Source of the DNA: Clostridiales bacterium Firm_11
GTDB taxonomy: Bacteria > Bacillota > Clostridia > Christensenellales > Aristaeellaceae
NCBI GenBank assembly: GCA_001604105.1
Contig: LVAQ01000008.1
Coordinates: forward strand, 4,230 to 68,229
Length of the DNA: 64,000 nt
Reading direction: 5' to 3'
Shown: in pieces, positions 7,457 through 15,918 of the stretch
Position numbering within the stretch: the stretch's first letter is position 1
Layout: every line of letters begins with the position of its first letter
Notes under the pieces: model-generated
What the model was told of the DNA's origin: nothing
Database searches by the model: none
The model's input: the letters and a program-made list of their open reading frames with translations, nothing else
Translations under genes and position numbers: made by a program

Positions 7457-9847
7457 CTAGAATATCAGGATCACATCATTCTCCTGCTCCAACTCCTCCT
7501 CACGGATCAACCCCACCACGTGCTCACGCCCGTTAAGCAACATCCGCGTGACTCCGCTCTCCTTATGCGCCGTGTTATCCACCGTAATGGCAAGCACCTT
7601 GCCCCGGAACACCTTGCGCATAGTAAACCCTTCCCATTGCGCCGGGATTGCCGGTGACAGCATGATACCCTCCGGTGTTGGCCTTAGGCCTAAAATGCCT
7701 TCCACACAACCAACCATCACCGTGGTAGCCGTGCCCGTAAGCCAATGCACATGCGCGCGCCCCGCAAAGGGGCTTTCCGCGCCTTCGATGAACTGCCCGT
7801 GCACATACGGCTCAATCACCCGCAGATCCGCATGATCATTGAATGCCGCAGGATTGCTCTCCGTGAATATCTGGTAGGCGCGCTCGCCATGCCCCAACAG
7901 CGCTTCCGCCAGTATCGCCCATCCCTGCGGCTGGCAAAACACCCCTGCATTCTCCTTGGTTCCCGGGTTGAACAGCAGCATTCTGGCGCCGTCAAAAGCT
8001 TGGTAACGGTAAGCCGGGTGCATGAGCATCAGCCCGTAAGGGGTGTTAAGCTCCCGGTAGGCTGTATCCATAACGGTTGCGGCTTTCTCCCCGCTCACCG
8101 CGCCGCTGATAACCGCCCAGCTTTGCGGGTTAAGCCACATGTTCGCCTCCGCGTCCTTACCACTGCCGATTACCGCACCCGCTTCCGTAAACCCGCGGAT
8201 GTAACGGTCGCCCTCGAAACACAGCGAATCAAGAACGTTCAGCAGCCGTTCGCTCTCCGCTTTGAGATACGATCCATACGCCTCGTCCCCTTCGCACAGC
8301 TGCATCAGAATGCGCATCGCATAGTACAGCTGGAACGCTACAAACGTGCTCTCCCCCTGTTCACCCAGGCGCAGGCAATCGTTCCAATCCGCATGCAGAC
8401 CCGCGGGCATGCCATGGGGGCCCAGGTGCTGCATGCTAAAATCGATAGCGCGCTTCAAATGATCCAGCACCGTGCCCTCATCCCGGTCAGCATAGGGAAT
8501 CACCTCGCGCAGGAACGCGGTATCACCCGTTTCCGCAAGATACTTATACACTGTGGGAAACAGCCACAACGCGTCATCCGCGCGGTAATGCGGGTGCCCG
8601 GTTGCTTTTACGTAGCTCTCCTGTTCAGGAGTATCCTCATGGCCGGGGTCGTGGGTGAACTTGACCAGCGGTAGCCCCGCGCCGTGGTGTACCTGTGCAG
8701 ACAGCATAAAGCGGATGCGCTGCCGGGCAAGCTCCGGGTTCAGGTGGATAACACCCTGGATATCCTGCACAGTATCACGGTAGCCATATCCGTTACGCTG
8801 GCCGCAGTACATAAGCGATGCGGCGCGGCTCCATACCACTGTGGTAAAGCACTGGAAGGCGTTCCAAGTGTTGACCATGGCATCGAAACGCGCATCCGGT
8901 GTATGCACCTGCAATCCGTTCAACTGGTCATGCCAGTAGGCTTTGAGCGCCATGAATTCCGCGTTGGTAACTGCCTCGGGCGCGGCGGCATACTCATCAA
9001 GAATCTGCCGCGCTTGTGCTTCGGTCTTTTGTCCCAGCACAAACACCAGCGTACAGGTTTCTCCCGCCGCAAGAGTGACGCTCGTATGCAGTGCGCCGCA
9101 GGGATTGCCGTTGTAGCAATCGCTCCCGTCCAAGCGGCCTTGCGCCACGCCCGCGGGCGCGTCAAAGCGCGCTTTGCCCAGAAACGCTTCCCGCCTGCCC
9201 GTATGGCTTTCTACCGGTGCGCCCACAAGCCCGAACATGCGCTCCCTGCCATTGGCGCCGTCTTCCTTCACTTCACAGTATTCATTGATATGCTGGAGAA
9301 CATGATCGCCACGGAGTTCGGTTCTGCTGATGAACTGCGTGTACTGCAAGTTAATCATATCCTGCTCGTAGTTGTTTTCATTGGTCAGCTCACAGTACCC
9401 AAATGCGGAAAGCGTGCGCGGCGCGTCACTCTGGTTTTCCAGCGTGAGCCGCCAAACCTCATGGGTTTTTCCCATGGGCACATAATACAGCGCCGTACTT
9501 TTTACACCGCTGTACTCGCTGATAAAAAGCGTATACGCGGTGCCATGGCGGCATTGCGTTTTGTAAGTCTCCAGCGGCTTTCTAACCGGCTTCCACGATG
9601 CCGACCAGAAATCGCCCGTGGCGTCATCACGGATGTACAAATACCGCCCCGGCTCGTCAAACTGGTTGAAGGTATAGCGCAGGATTCGCCCCGCTGCGCC
9701 GGATTTTTCAAAACTATACCCACCCGCGTTTTGTGTGATAATCGCCCCATATTCCGGTGAGCCTAAGTAGTTTGCCCATGGCGCGGGCGTATCGGGGTTG
9801 GTAATCACATACTCACGCGCGGTTTCATCGAAATAACCGTACTGCAT
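7457..9847 (-). CDS. GH94 disaccharide phosphorylase (cellobiose/chitobiose phosphorylase family)
   Basis: This 796-residue protein belongs to glycoside hydrolase family 94, which splits a beta-linked disaccharide with phosphate to give a sugar 1-phosphate and a monosaccharide in the cytosol. The N-terminal beta-sandwich opens with the family signature (YGYFD, REYVIT, PWANYLG). The (alpha/alpha)6 barrel has ADWNDCL, whose Asp487 is the expected general acid. Length and N-terminus resemble N,N'-diacetylchitobiose phosphorylase (about 800 residues), but cellobiose-type activity cannot be excluded. AGGAGG precedes the ATG at 9847; the longer frame runs into promoter sequence. A LacI/cre-like palindrome in the leader (9868-9877) suggests sugar control. 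No transporter gene is adjacent. Confidence 0.88.
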   Translation of the reverse strand: MQYGYFDETAREYVITNPDTPAPWANYLGSPEYGAIITQNAGGYSFEKSGAAGRILRYTFNQFDEPGRYLYIRDDATGDFWSASWKPVRKPLETYKTQCRHGTAYTLFISEYSGVKSTALYYVPMGKTHEVWRLTLENQSDAPRTLSAFGYCELTNENNYEQDMINLQYTQFISRTELRGDHVLQHINEYCEVKEDGANGRERMFGLVGAPVESHTGRREAFLGKARFDAPAGVAQGRLDGSDCYNGNPCGALHTSVTLAAGETCTLVFVLGQKTEAQARQILDEYAAAPEAVTNAEFMALKAYWHDQLNGLQVHTPDARFDAMVNTWNAFQCFTTVVWSRAASLMYCGQRNGYGYRDTVQDIQGVIHLNPELARQRIRFMLSAQVHHGAGLPLVKFTHDPGHEDTPEQESYVKATGHPHYRADDALWLFPTVYKYLAETGDTAFLREVIPYADRDEGTVLDHLKRAIDFSMQHLGPHGMPAGLHADWNDCLRLGEQGESTFVAFQLYYAMRILMQLCEGDEAYGSYLKAESERLLNVLDSLCFEGDRYIRGFTEAGAVIGSGKDAEANMWLNPQSWAVISGAVSGEKAATVMDTAYRELNTPYGLMLMHPAYRYQAFDGARMLLFNPGTKENAGVFCQPQGWAILAEALLGHGERAYQIFTESNPAAFNDHADLRVIEPYVHGQFIEGAESPFAGRAHVHWLTGTATTVMVGCVEGILGLRPTPEGIMLSPAIPAQWEGFTMRKVFRGKVLAITVDNTAHKESGVTRMLLNGREHVVGLIREEELEQENDVILIF

Positions 9848-9867
9848 CGGGGTTCCTCCTTGTAACG

Positions 9868-9877
9868 AAAACGTTTT
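9868..9877. promoter_or_regulatory. LacI/cre-like operator in the GH94 leader
   Basis: The 10-bp palindrome AAAACGTTTT has the central CG typical of LacI/CcpA-family sites. It matches only part of the cre consensus and lies about 20 bp before the GH94 start, downstream of the promoter, where a bound repressor would block elongation. Confidence 0.5.
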
Positions 9878-9923
9878 AGTTCTTGGGCACACAAGACGAC
9901 CTTCGTCTCTTCTACTTGCGTAC

Positions 9924-9953
9924 ATTTTAGCACAGGGCGAATCGCCTTTGCAA
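9924..9953 (-). promoter_or_regulatory. GH94 gene promoter
   Basis: On the minus strand TTGCAA (9953-9948) and TAAAAT (9929-9924) are 18 bp apart, leaving a leader of about 70 bases. Confidence 0.6.
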
Positions 9954-10021
9954 GCCCATCCCTTAGGCATACAACACGCCAGCTTCCTGCCGCCATACGC
10001 ATGTATGCCTGTACAGCACAC

Positions 10022-10598
10022 ACTAACATAGCACGTCAGGCGCGGTAATCATGCCGATTCGCCTGTTATAAGCATCCATTCTTACGCGCTGTACTCCCTC
10101 GCCGTCCATTCACTTGCCGCCATGAACCGCGAGGGATGTGCTTCGTTGGTACTGCCTCAGTCGCGTAAGCGGGCATAAAACAAGTATCCTCGCTCACCTA
10201 AAAGCCTTGTCGGTCTTTGCGTCTGCTGCCATGAACCGCCAGGGATGTGCTATGCTAGTACTGCCTTAAACCGCGTTGGCGGGCGTATGACAAGCATTCT
10301 TGTAGAACGTATTTCCCCGCCTTATTCCCTCGTCGTCCATTCACCTGCCGCCATGAACCGCGAGGCATATGAGCCATGTTCCATCCCTTGCCGGGCAGGC
10401 GGGGATACACCCATGCGGCATGCTCGCTTGCCCAATCCCCCGCGAGCCGTATTCACTGGCGGAGACCGCCGCAGGGCATACGCAATCCGCCAATAGGCAA
10501 CCCTCGCTATGCGAATCCTCCTATGCGGCTGCCCCTTCGGGCAGTCTACGCGTTTCAAGAACGTTGCATCACAAGGGTTTCTTTGCCCTTCCTTGCCA
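10022..10598. repeat. Intergenic region with three degenerate direct repeats
   Basis: The motif CATGAACCGC with flanking sequence occurs at 10121, 10230 and 10352. Copies 1 and 3 also share the preceding CCCTCG-CGTCCATTCAC segment (10096 and 10327), and copies 1 and 2 share the following GGGATGTGCT and TACTGCCT steps. Spacing is 109 and 122 bp. No gene is visible; the open frames here lack start signals. Confidence 0.6.
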
Positions 10599-12098
10599 TC
10601 AGCTTTTTGTGAACCCATCCAAGTCGATTGTTTGCGTACACACGCGATCCAGAAACGCGCGGTCATGCTCCACGAGAACCATTGTAGGGGATGCTGATAG
10701 AATCAACGTTTCCAACTGCATACGGCTGAACACATCAAGGTAGTTGAGCGGTTCATCCCACACATACAAATGCGCCTGTTCACACAGGCTTCGGGCGAGC
10801 ATCAGTTTCTTTTTCTGCCCTTCGCTGTAATGCTCAATGGCTTTATCAAACTGCTCCCGCCCAAAATCCATATTGCGCAGGATGGCTTTGAACAACGTTT
10901 CATCCACGTCATTCTCCTGGATGAAGCTGCGCAAGCTGCCCCGCAAGTGATCGGTCGATTGCGGAACATAGCTCACCTTCAACCCGCTTGCGATGCGTAC
11001 ATCCCCCATCAGCGCATTGCCTGCGCCACACAAGCCACGCAGGATGCTGCTCTTGCCGGCGCCGTTGCGCCCCATCAGCGCGATGCGCGCGCCACGCGTA
11101 ACGTTTATCTGTATCCCCTCACAGATGGTACGGCCGTCGTAGCGCACAAAACCATCCACCACCTCCATATACTGCCGTTTGGGATGTTCCAGCGGAAACA
11201 GCTTAAGTTCGCCCACGCGCTCCAAATCCTGCATCAACGTACGCTTTTCCTCAATCTGCCGATCGATACGCGCTTGCACATTCAGGGATCGCTTCATCAT
11301 CGCGGCGGCTCGCGCGCCAATGTAGCCCCTATCCGCCACGGCCGCCTCGCTGGGTTTCACATGGTATTTTGCTTTCTCGGTACGCTTGCTCCATTCGGCT
11401 TTCTGGCGTGCGCTCTGGGTCAATCGCGCCACATCTTTCTGGATTTGCTGGTTGCGCGCTTGTTCGCTTTCATTTTTGCGCGTAAACTCCCTCTCCCACA
11501 GGTCAAAATCGCCGCGCTGCACCATGGCAGTCGTGCGGTTGAGCGAAAGGGTATGGTCGATACAGCGGTTGAGAAACGCCCTGTCATGGCTCACCAGCAG
11601 AAACCCATCCTTCCCGGCCAGATAATCCGCCACCATCTCGCGCCCGGTTAGATCCAGATGGTTGGTCGGCTCATCGATGAGCGGATAGGTATCTTCCCGC
11701 GCAAACAGTGCGGCCAGCTGCGCCTTGGTCTGCTCTCCGCGGCTGAGTGTGGCATAGGGGCGCTGGAGCGTTTCCTCGCCGATGTTCAGCAGCGATGCTT
11801 CCAGTTCAAGCTGCCAGGCGGGCGTTTGCGGCGCGCAGGCAAGCATCACCGCCATGGCGGATTGCTCCGCATTGATGATCGGGAATGGGAACATAACAGG
11901 CGCTAACGGCATGGTAATGCTCCCCTGCGCATGCAGTTCTCCTGCCAAAAGCCGCAGCAGCGTGGTTTTGCCGCGCCCGTTACGGCCAATCAGCCCCAGC
12001 CGCCAGCGCGTATCCAGTTGGCAGGTCAGGCCGGTAAAAACATCGTCATAACTGCCCTCGTAGGCAAATGTCACTTGGTTGATCAACATCAACGCCAT
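10599..12098 (-). CDS. Lsa-type ABC-F protein (predicted ribosome protection)
   Basis: This 499-residue soluble protein has two ATPase domains and no membrane segments. Walker A motifs are GRNGRGKTT (38-46) and GRNGAGKSS (about 341-349). Switch motifs include DEPTNHLD and the Lsa-family DEPLNYLDVF, with LVSHDRAFL and LVEHDRAFL H-loops. The first signature reads LSRGE instead of LSGGE. Proteins of this group dislodge lincosamide, streptogramin A and pleuromutilin antibiotics from the 50S subunit; which compounds apply here is unknown. GGAGGTGG precedes the ATG at 12098. The promoter at 12301-12330, the uORF at 12243-12254 and the hairpin at 12135-12171 point to ribosome-mediated attenuation. 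Confidence 0.88.
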   Translation of the reverse strand: MALMLINQVTFAYEGSYDDVFTGLTCQLDTRWRLGLIGRNGRGKTTLLRLLAGELHAQGSITMPLAPVMFPFPIINAEQSAMAVMLACAPQTPAWQLELEASLLNIGEETLQRPYATLSRGEQTKAQLAALFAREDTYPLIDEPTNHLDLTGREMVADYLAGKDGFLLVSHDRAFLNRCIDHTLSLNRTTAMVQRGDFDLWEREFTRKNESEQARNQQIQKDVARLTQSARQKAEWSKRTEKAKYHVKPSEAAVADRGYIGARAAAMMKRSLNVQARIDRQIEEKRTLMQDLERVGELKLFPLEHPKRQYMEVVDGFVRYDGRTICEGIQINVTRGARIALMGRNGAGKSSILRGLCGAGNALMGDVRIASGLKVSYVPQSTDHLRGSLRSFIQENDVDETLFKAILRNMDFGREQFDKAIEHYSEGQKKKLMLARSLCEQAHLYVWDEPLNYLDVFSRMQLETLILSASPTMVLVEHDRAFLDRVCTQTIDLDGFTKS

Positions 12099-12134
12099 GG
12101 GATACCACCTCCATCGTACACGCGGGAGGGGCAA

Positions 12135-12171
12135 AAAGCGCAATAAAAACAGAGCCTCTCGGCTGCGCTTT
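12135..12171 (-). terminator. Attenuator hairpin in the ABC-F leader
   Basis: On the minus strand AAAGCGCA (12171-12164) pairs with TGCGCTTT (12142-12135) around an inner AGCC-GAGA-GGCT stem, and U residues end the structure. It lies about 36 bp before the ABC-F start. An upstream CCTGCC (12241-12236) is complementary to GGCAGG at the left edge of the hairpin and could form an alternative fold. Confidence 0.6.
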
Positions 12172-12242
12172 CCTGCCAAAACAAACAATCACCTCTGGTG
12201 AGGCGTTCGCTTGCACTCCCTTTTTAGCAAAGGTCGGCAGGA

Positions 12243-12254
12243 TTATTTGCGCAT
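12243..12254 (-). CDS. Three-codon upstream ORF (Met-Arg-Lys)
   Basis: ATG CGC AAA TAA reads leftward from 12254. GGAG (12266-12263) stands eight bases before the ATG, a good Shine-Dalgarno spacing. It lies about 40 bases after the predicted transcription start and 70 bases before the attenuator hairpin. Short uORFs where antibiotic-stalled ribosomes change leader folding are known for several ABC-F genes; that role here is inferred. Confidence 0.55.
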   Translation of the reverse strand: MRK

Positions 12255-12300
12255 CCTTTCAGCTCCGTTTCTGATTTCGTATTGGGTTTCAACCACCCTG

Positions 12301-12330
12301 ATTGTAGCACAGGCGGCGTTTTAGCGTCAA
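12301..12330 (-). promoter_or_regulatory. Promoter of the ABC-F leader transcript
   Basis: On the minus strand TTGACG (12330-12325) and TACAAT (12306-12301) are 18 bp apart. The -35 box overlaps the end of xpt, so the ABC-F gene has its own start and a leader of about 195 bases. Confidence 0.75.
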
Positions 12331-12920
12331 GCGTCTGTTTTCTCTTCCGCAAGCATCAGTTTGCCGTTCTCGATGCCTGTGACCGTCGCAAGCGATACCA
12401 CGCGGTAGCCCTCATTGCGCAGTTTTTGGCCGCCCGCCTGGAATCCCTTCTCAATGCACACACCGATGCCCACCACGTTGGCGCCAGCCTGCCGCACGAT
12501 TTCCGCAAGGCCTTCTGCCGCTTCTCCATTTGCTAAAAAATCATCGATGATGAGCACATTCGCATTCGCGGGAAGGTAGCTTTTCGCGATACGGATGTAG
12601 TTTTCCGTATTGTGGGTAAAGCTGAACACCTTCGCTTCATACACATCACGGTTGATTGTGCTGGTGGTTTTGCTCTTCTTGGCAAAAATGACCGGCAGAT
12701 TTCCAAACGCCTGCGCGGTGGTAATGGCCGCTGCGATGCCGCTGGCTTCGATGGTCAGGATCATGTCCACCTGCTGCCCCGCAAACGCCTCCTGGAAAGC
12801 CTGTCCAATATTGGTAAGCAAAGCGATATCCAGACGGTGGTTCAAAAACATATCCACCTTCACGATATCATGCCCGATGCCAAACCCCTGCTTCAGGATT
12901 GCGTCGCGCAATTCTTTCAT
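12327..12920 (-). CDS. xpt: Xanthine phosphoribosyltransferase
   Basis: The 197-residue protein transfers a phosphoribosyl group from PRPP to xanthine in purine salvage. The PRPP-binding motif VLIIDDFLANG lies near residue 125, and the N-terminal MKELRDAILKQG start is typical of the family (about 190 residues). I chose the ATG at 12920 with GAGGAGG six bases upstream; the five extra codons of the longer frame would need a TTG start. A promoter lies at 12951-12979. There is no room for a purine riboswitch in the short leader, unlike the xpt gene of Bacillus subtilis. Confidence 0.92.
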   Translation of the reverse strand: MKELRDAILKQGFGIGHDIVKVDMFLNHRLDIALLTNIGQAFQEAFAGQQVDMILTIEASGIAAAITTAQAFGNLPVIFAKKSKTTSTINRDVYEAKVFSFTHNTENYIRIAKSYLPANANVLIIDDFLANGEAAEGLAEIVRQAGANVVGIGVCIEKGFQAGGQKLRNEGYRVVSLATVTGIENGKLMLAEEKTDA

Positions 12921-12950
12921 ACGCAGCCTCCTCAAAAAATGCTATGAACT

Positions 12951-12979
12951 AGGATATCAAATAACCGCCCATTGCGCAA
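12951..12979 (-). promoter_or_regulatory. xpt promoter
   Basis: On the minus strand TTGCGC (12979-12974) and TATCCT (12956-12951) are 17 bp apart, about 30 bases before the xpt start. Confidence 0.5.
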
Positions 12980-13493
12980 GTGATTTCCAGAAATGTTCGG
13001 ACTGGTGCGAAGAACGGTTGTCCTCTGCATTCTGCCGCTTGAATCAATACCGCTTTGGTTTTCGGCTGGCAGGTTAATTGCATTCATAACAACGCAGGCA
13101 GGCAAATCCCCTGCCATCGCAGCGCGCCGTCATTGGCTTTGCTGCTGACAGGGCGCATCGCGTACGTTTGATTGGCAAGCATCCACGCAGCCCTATCCCA
13201 ATACAGGCGGCTTTACAATATACGGAGCCGACAAGCATGGCGCTTGTCGGCTCCGGTCTTTCCTCAGGGATCGCTATCTTGATGCGCTGCATGGCGCTGC
13301 GGGCTGTTCGCTCGCAGGCGGGGAACGGCTTCATGTTTGACGATTGGCTCCATACACACCCGCCAATGACTTCCCCTGCCGGAAACCGCAAAAGGTCTTT
13401 CTCAGCCCATGATTCACCTTGTTTGCCAGCCAGCGCGAATCATCAACAGGCGTGCCCACTCCGCGTTCAGGCAGAACAGCATCCCTGGCAGGC
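12980..13493. other. Intergenic region with a strong hairpin
   Basis: I see no gene. A perfect 13-bp stem pairs 13224-13236 with 13242-13254 around ATGGC, but no long T run follows on either strand, so termination is uncertain. At 13295-13312 the sequence GCTGCGGGCTGTTCGCTCGC matches the core of the repeats at 6.8, 45.4 and 57.0 kb. Confidence 0.5.
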
Positions 13494-14393
13494 TTATTGC
13501 GCGTCCATCACAGGCTTGGGTTCATGGAACTCCATGCCTTCATTAAAGAAAACCTGCTCCGGCGGGGTATCCAGAAGCTCGGGGTTTTTCAGGCAGCGTT
13601 TCATCCAGGTGAACAGCTTGGCATACACCGCGCCGCCGCACACGCGCTCATCCGCTGTGATGCCGATTGGCAGCGTGCACCAGCGCTTCGGGTTCCCCTT
13701 CGCGTCCACCGTATACCCGCGCTCCGGCGTGCCAAGGCTGAGAAACAACCCCGTGTTGCCAAAGTTGTAGATATGATGAAACACGCTGTGCAGCCCAATG
13801 GAGGCATTGTTGGTGATAAACATGCTGGTATGGAAGGGCAGCTCATCAATGAGAACGCCGGGCAAAATCCCGTAGCGATCCAGCAGCATCAGGAACCACA
13901 CCACAACGGAAACCAGCCCGGGAATCTTGAGCAGGCCGCTGGCCAGTTTGATGGCAAAGCTCGGCTTATCGGGTTTACGGTTGGCGGCGATCTTCGCTGT
14001 CAGGCGTTTTTGCACATCGTAGATGGTATCGGTCGGGTCAAAGCGAACTTTGATCACATTCTCCTGAATGCTGCCATCGGGCGTATCCAGCAGTATGGTC
14101 ATGGAGCAGGTAAGCTCCTTGCGGTTATAATACTGCTTGTTCATCACAAAACGGTTAACCTCGGGCACTTGCGAAATCGCGCGTACATAGCCCGCGATGA
14201 TGATCTCCAAAAACGTGATTTTTACGCCTTCCTTGCGGGATTTATCCGCAATATAGCGTGCAAGCGTCTCATAATCCACATCGTGACGCAGGAATACCTG
14301 CGCATCGCAGCGCATGGGCATCAGGTAAGGCGTCATCTGAACGATGGGGTCCATCTTTTTAACGCGCCTTCCCTCGTGGCGAAATCCGAACAT
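13494..14393 (-). CDS. 2-oxoacid dehydrogenase E2-like acyltransferase with altered active site
   Basis: The 299-residue protein has the fold signature of the catalytic domain of dihydrolipoamide acyltransferases/chloramphenicol acetyltransferases: FLEIIIAGYVRAISQVPEVN early, SMFITNNASIGLHS in the middle and ITADERVCGGAVYA near residue 265. It has no lipoyl or subunit-binding domain and no E1 or E3 gene nearby. The usual HxxxDG motif of this fold (DHRVVDG) reads DERVCGG, losing the catalytic His and the Asp. The ATG at 14393 follows GGATGGAAG; the upstream frame has no signal. Substrate and activity are unknown; a non-catalytic or divergent acyl-transfer role is possible. Confidence 0.7.
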   Translation of the reverse strand: MFGFRHEGRRVKKMDPIVQMTPYLMPMRCDAQVFLRHDVDYETLARYIADKSRKEGVKITFLEIIIAGYVRAISQVPEVNRFVMNKQYYNRKELTCSMTILLDTPDGSIQENVIKVRFDPTDTIYDVQKRLTAKIAANRKPDKPSFAIKLASGLLKIPGLVSVVVWFLMLLDRYGILPGVLIDELPFHTSMFITNNASIGLHSVFHHIYNFGNTGLFLSLGTPERGYTVDAKGNPKRWCTLPIGITADERVCGGAVYAKLFTWMKRCLKNPELLDTPPEQVFFNEGMEFHEPKPVMDAQ

Positions 14394-14563
14394 GTGGCTT
14401 CCATCCTTTCGAGCACGGCAAAGCCGTCTTATCGGCTTTACGTGCACGGATAAAAGTCCTGTATGGATAATGTGATCTCACACGCAAAGCACTACCATAA
14501 TACCCCGTAGCGAATGCAGCGTCAAGCGAAATAGGCTTACACATTACAACAGGTTAGCCTGCG

Positions 14564-15646
14564 CTACTCAATGCGCGCCGTAAAAGAAAGCAGGCTGATG
14601 GAAGGGGCGTTGAAAAGGCGCCCGGGCATGGGGTAATAATCGCTGGCGGCAAGCCCGCCGCTCACATATTGGCTGATGCTGTTGATGCGCTGCATGCCTA
14701 CGATGCTAGCATCCCCCGCAAACCATCCTTGCTCCGGCACATAGATGGGTCCAATGCCCGGCAAGCGCCACTGCCCGCCCACATAATGCCCCGCCAGCAC
14801 CAGCGTCAGGCGGCGAAAATTAAATATCTCCTCACTCTGTGCCCACTCCACCATCTCCCGCACATAGCTCGCTTTCAGCGGGAAATGCGTCAGCGCGACT
14901 TGCAGATCATCCTTCTTCATGGCTTTAACCGCTTCACCACTGGCCGTAATGGCCTCCAGCCGATAGCACAGGGCGCGGTAGCTTGCGCCGCCCTCCCCTT
15001 CATACTGCACGCCCAACGCTTCCATCTCCTGCTTTTGGCGCGTAAGGCTTTCCTGCATGCCCGGAATATCCACGCTATAGAGGTACTCCGGCGTAAACCA
15101 CACTGTAAAGCGTCCAACTTGCTGGGCAACAGGCCGATCCAGATACACGGCGCCCGCCTCCTGCGCAACGCGAACCCATTCCGCCAGTACTTCGGGGCTG
15201 CCATGCAATGTGGAGATGACGGGCGGGGGGTCATCATCCCCCGCGATCAGGTAAATGGGAACATCCGCTTTGATTTGCCGGAGCGTTTTGATCAGCGAGA
15301 TGAGCGGCGAATAGTCTCCATCCTTGCCCACCATATCCCCGGTTAGGGCAACGGCGGAGAAACCCTTGCCATATAACAGCGTGCGCCACATATCCGCCTG
15401 AAGGCCCATCTCATGCCCATGCAAATCGGAAATGTGCAGGATGGTAAAATTTTCTAGGTTCTGGTTCAGGGACATCACGCGTACTTTTTCCGTGAGCAGG
15501 TTCACGCGGTTGTTCAGGGTCGCATTGGCCAGTATGCTTAAAACCACGGTTGCAAATAGGACGGCTAACAGCAGGATCAGGCACCCTGGCCCCCTGCGCT
15601 TCTTTTTCTCCGGTGCAAAGATATAGTAGTTTTGCTTCCGTCCCAT
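14564..15646 (-). CDS. Membrane-anchored metallophosphoesterase (YkuE-like)
   Basis: This 360-residue protein has a basic N-terminus, one membrane helix (about residues 20-42) and a calcineurin-type phosphoesterase domain outside the membrane. Metal-site motifs are DLHGH near 74, GDMVGKD near 101, and LTHFP plus AGHYVGGQ in the C-terminal half. Two motifs deviate: the usual GNHD/E appears as GDDDPPP and GHTHGGQ as GHYVGGQ. The start is the ATG at 15646 behind GGGGG; the ATG at 15664 has no ribosome binding site. TATAAT at 15681-15676 is a likely -10 box. The substrate is unknown. Confidence 0.78.
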   Translation of the reverse strand: MGRKQNYYIFAPEKKKRRGPGCLILLLAVLFATVVLSILANATLNNRVNLLTEKVRVMSLNQNLENFTILHISDLHGHEMGLQADMWRTLLYGKGFSAVALTGDMVGKDGDYSPLISLIKTLRQIKADVPIYLIAGDDDPPPVISTLHGSPEVLAEWVRVAQEAGAVYLDRPVAQQVGRFTVWFTPEYLYSVDIPGMQESLTRQKQEMEALGVQYEGEGGASYRALCYRLEAITASGEAVKAMKKDDLQVALTHFPLKASYVREMVEWAQSEEIFNFRRLTLVLAGHYVGGQWRLPGIGPIYVPEQGWFAGDASIVGMQRINSISQYVSGGLAASDYYPMPGRLFNAPSISLLSFTARIE

Positions 15647-15771
15647 ATCACAAACCCCCAACATGTTGTATATCCATTATAACTTGCGCGTCAACCGTGA
15701 CCGTTACGCCTTTCTAATCTTTGTATTACATTTATGTGAGAAGGCATGGGTACGCCCCGCTTGTGCCATGC

Positions 15772-15800
15772 TGGACAACCGCCGCCGAATATGTTATAAA
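15772..15800 (+). promoter_or_regulatory. Promoter for the acyltransferase-like gene at 15919
   Basis: TGGACA (15772-15777) and TATAAA (15795-15800) are 17 bp apart on the plus strand, about 115 bases before the start. Confidence 0.5.
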
Positions 15801-15918
15801 AAACGTTGACGGCATCGCAACGGTGCAATCCGTTACGCCAGCACCGCCTTGCAGCCCTTCTTTGTCAAGCCGCTGTCCTTCATTCGCCCTCATCATTACA
15901 AAGGATTGAGGTTCCTCC

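Noticed and set aside
6721..7536. Plus-strand frames across the 160-bp repeats
   Set aside because: Repeated palindromes give open frames on both strands; no ribosome binding site and no domain.
7745..9760. Two long plus-strand frames opposite the GH94 gene
   Set aside because: Antisense to a clear GH94 protein with no start signals.
12921..13080. Purine riboswitch upstream of xpt
   Set aside because: The predicted promoter leaves only about 25 bases of leader and none of the conserved junction sequence is seen.
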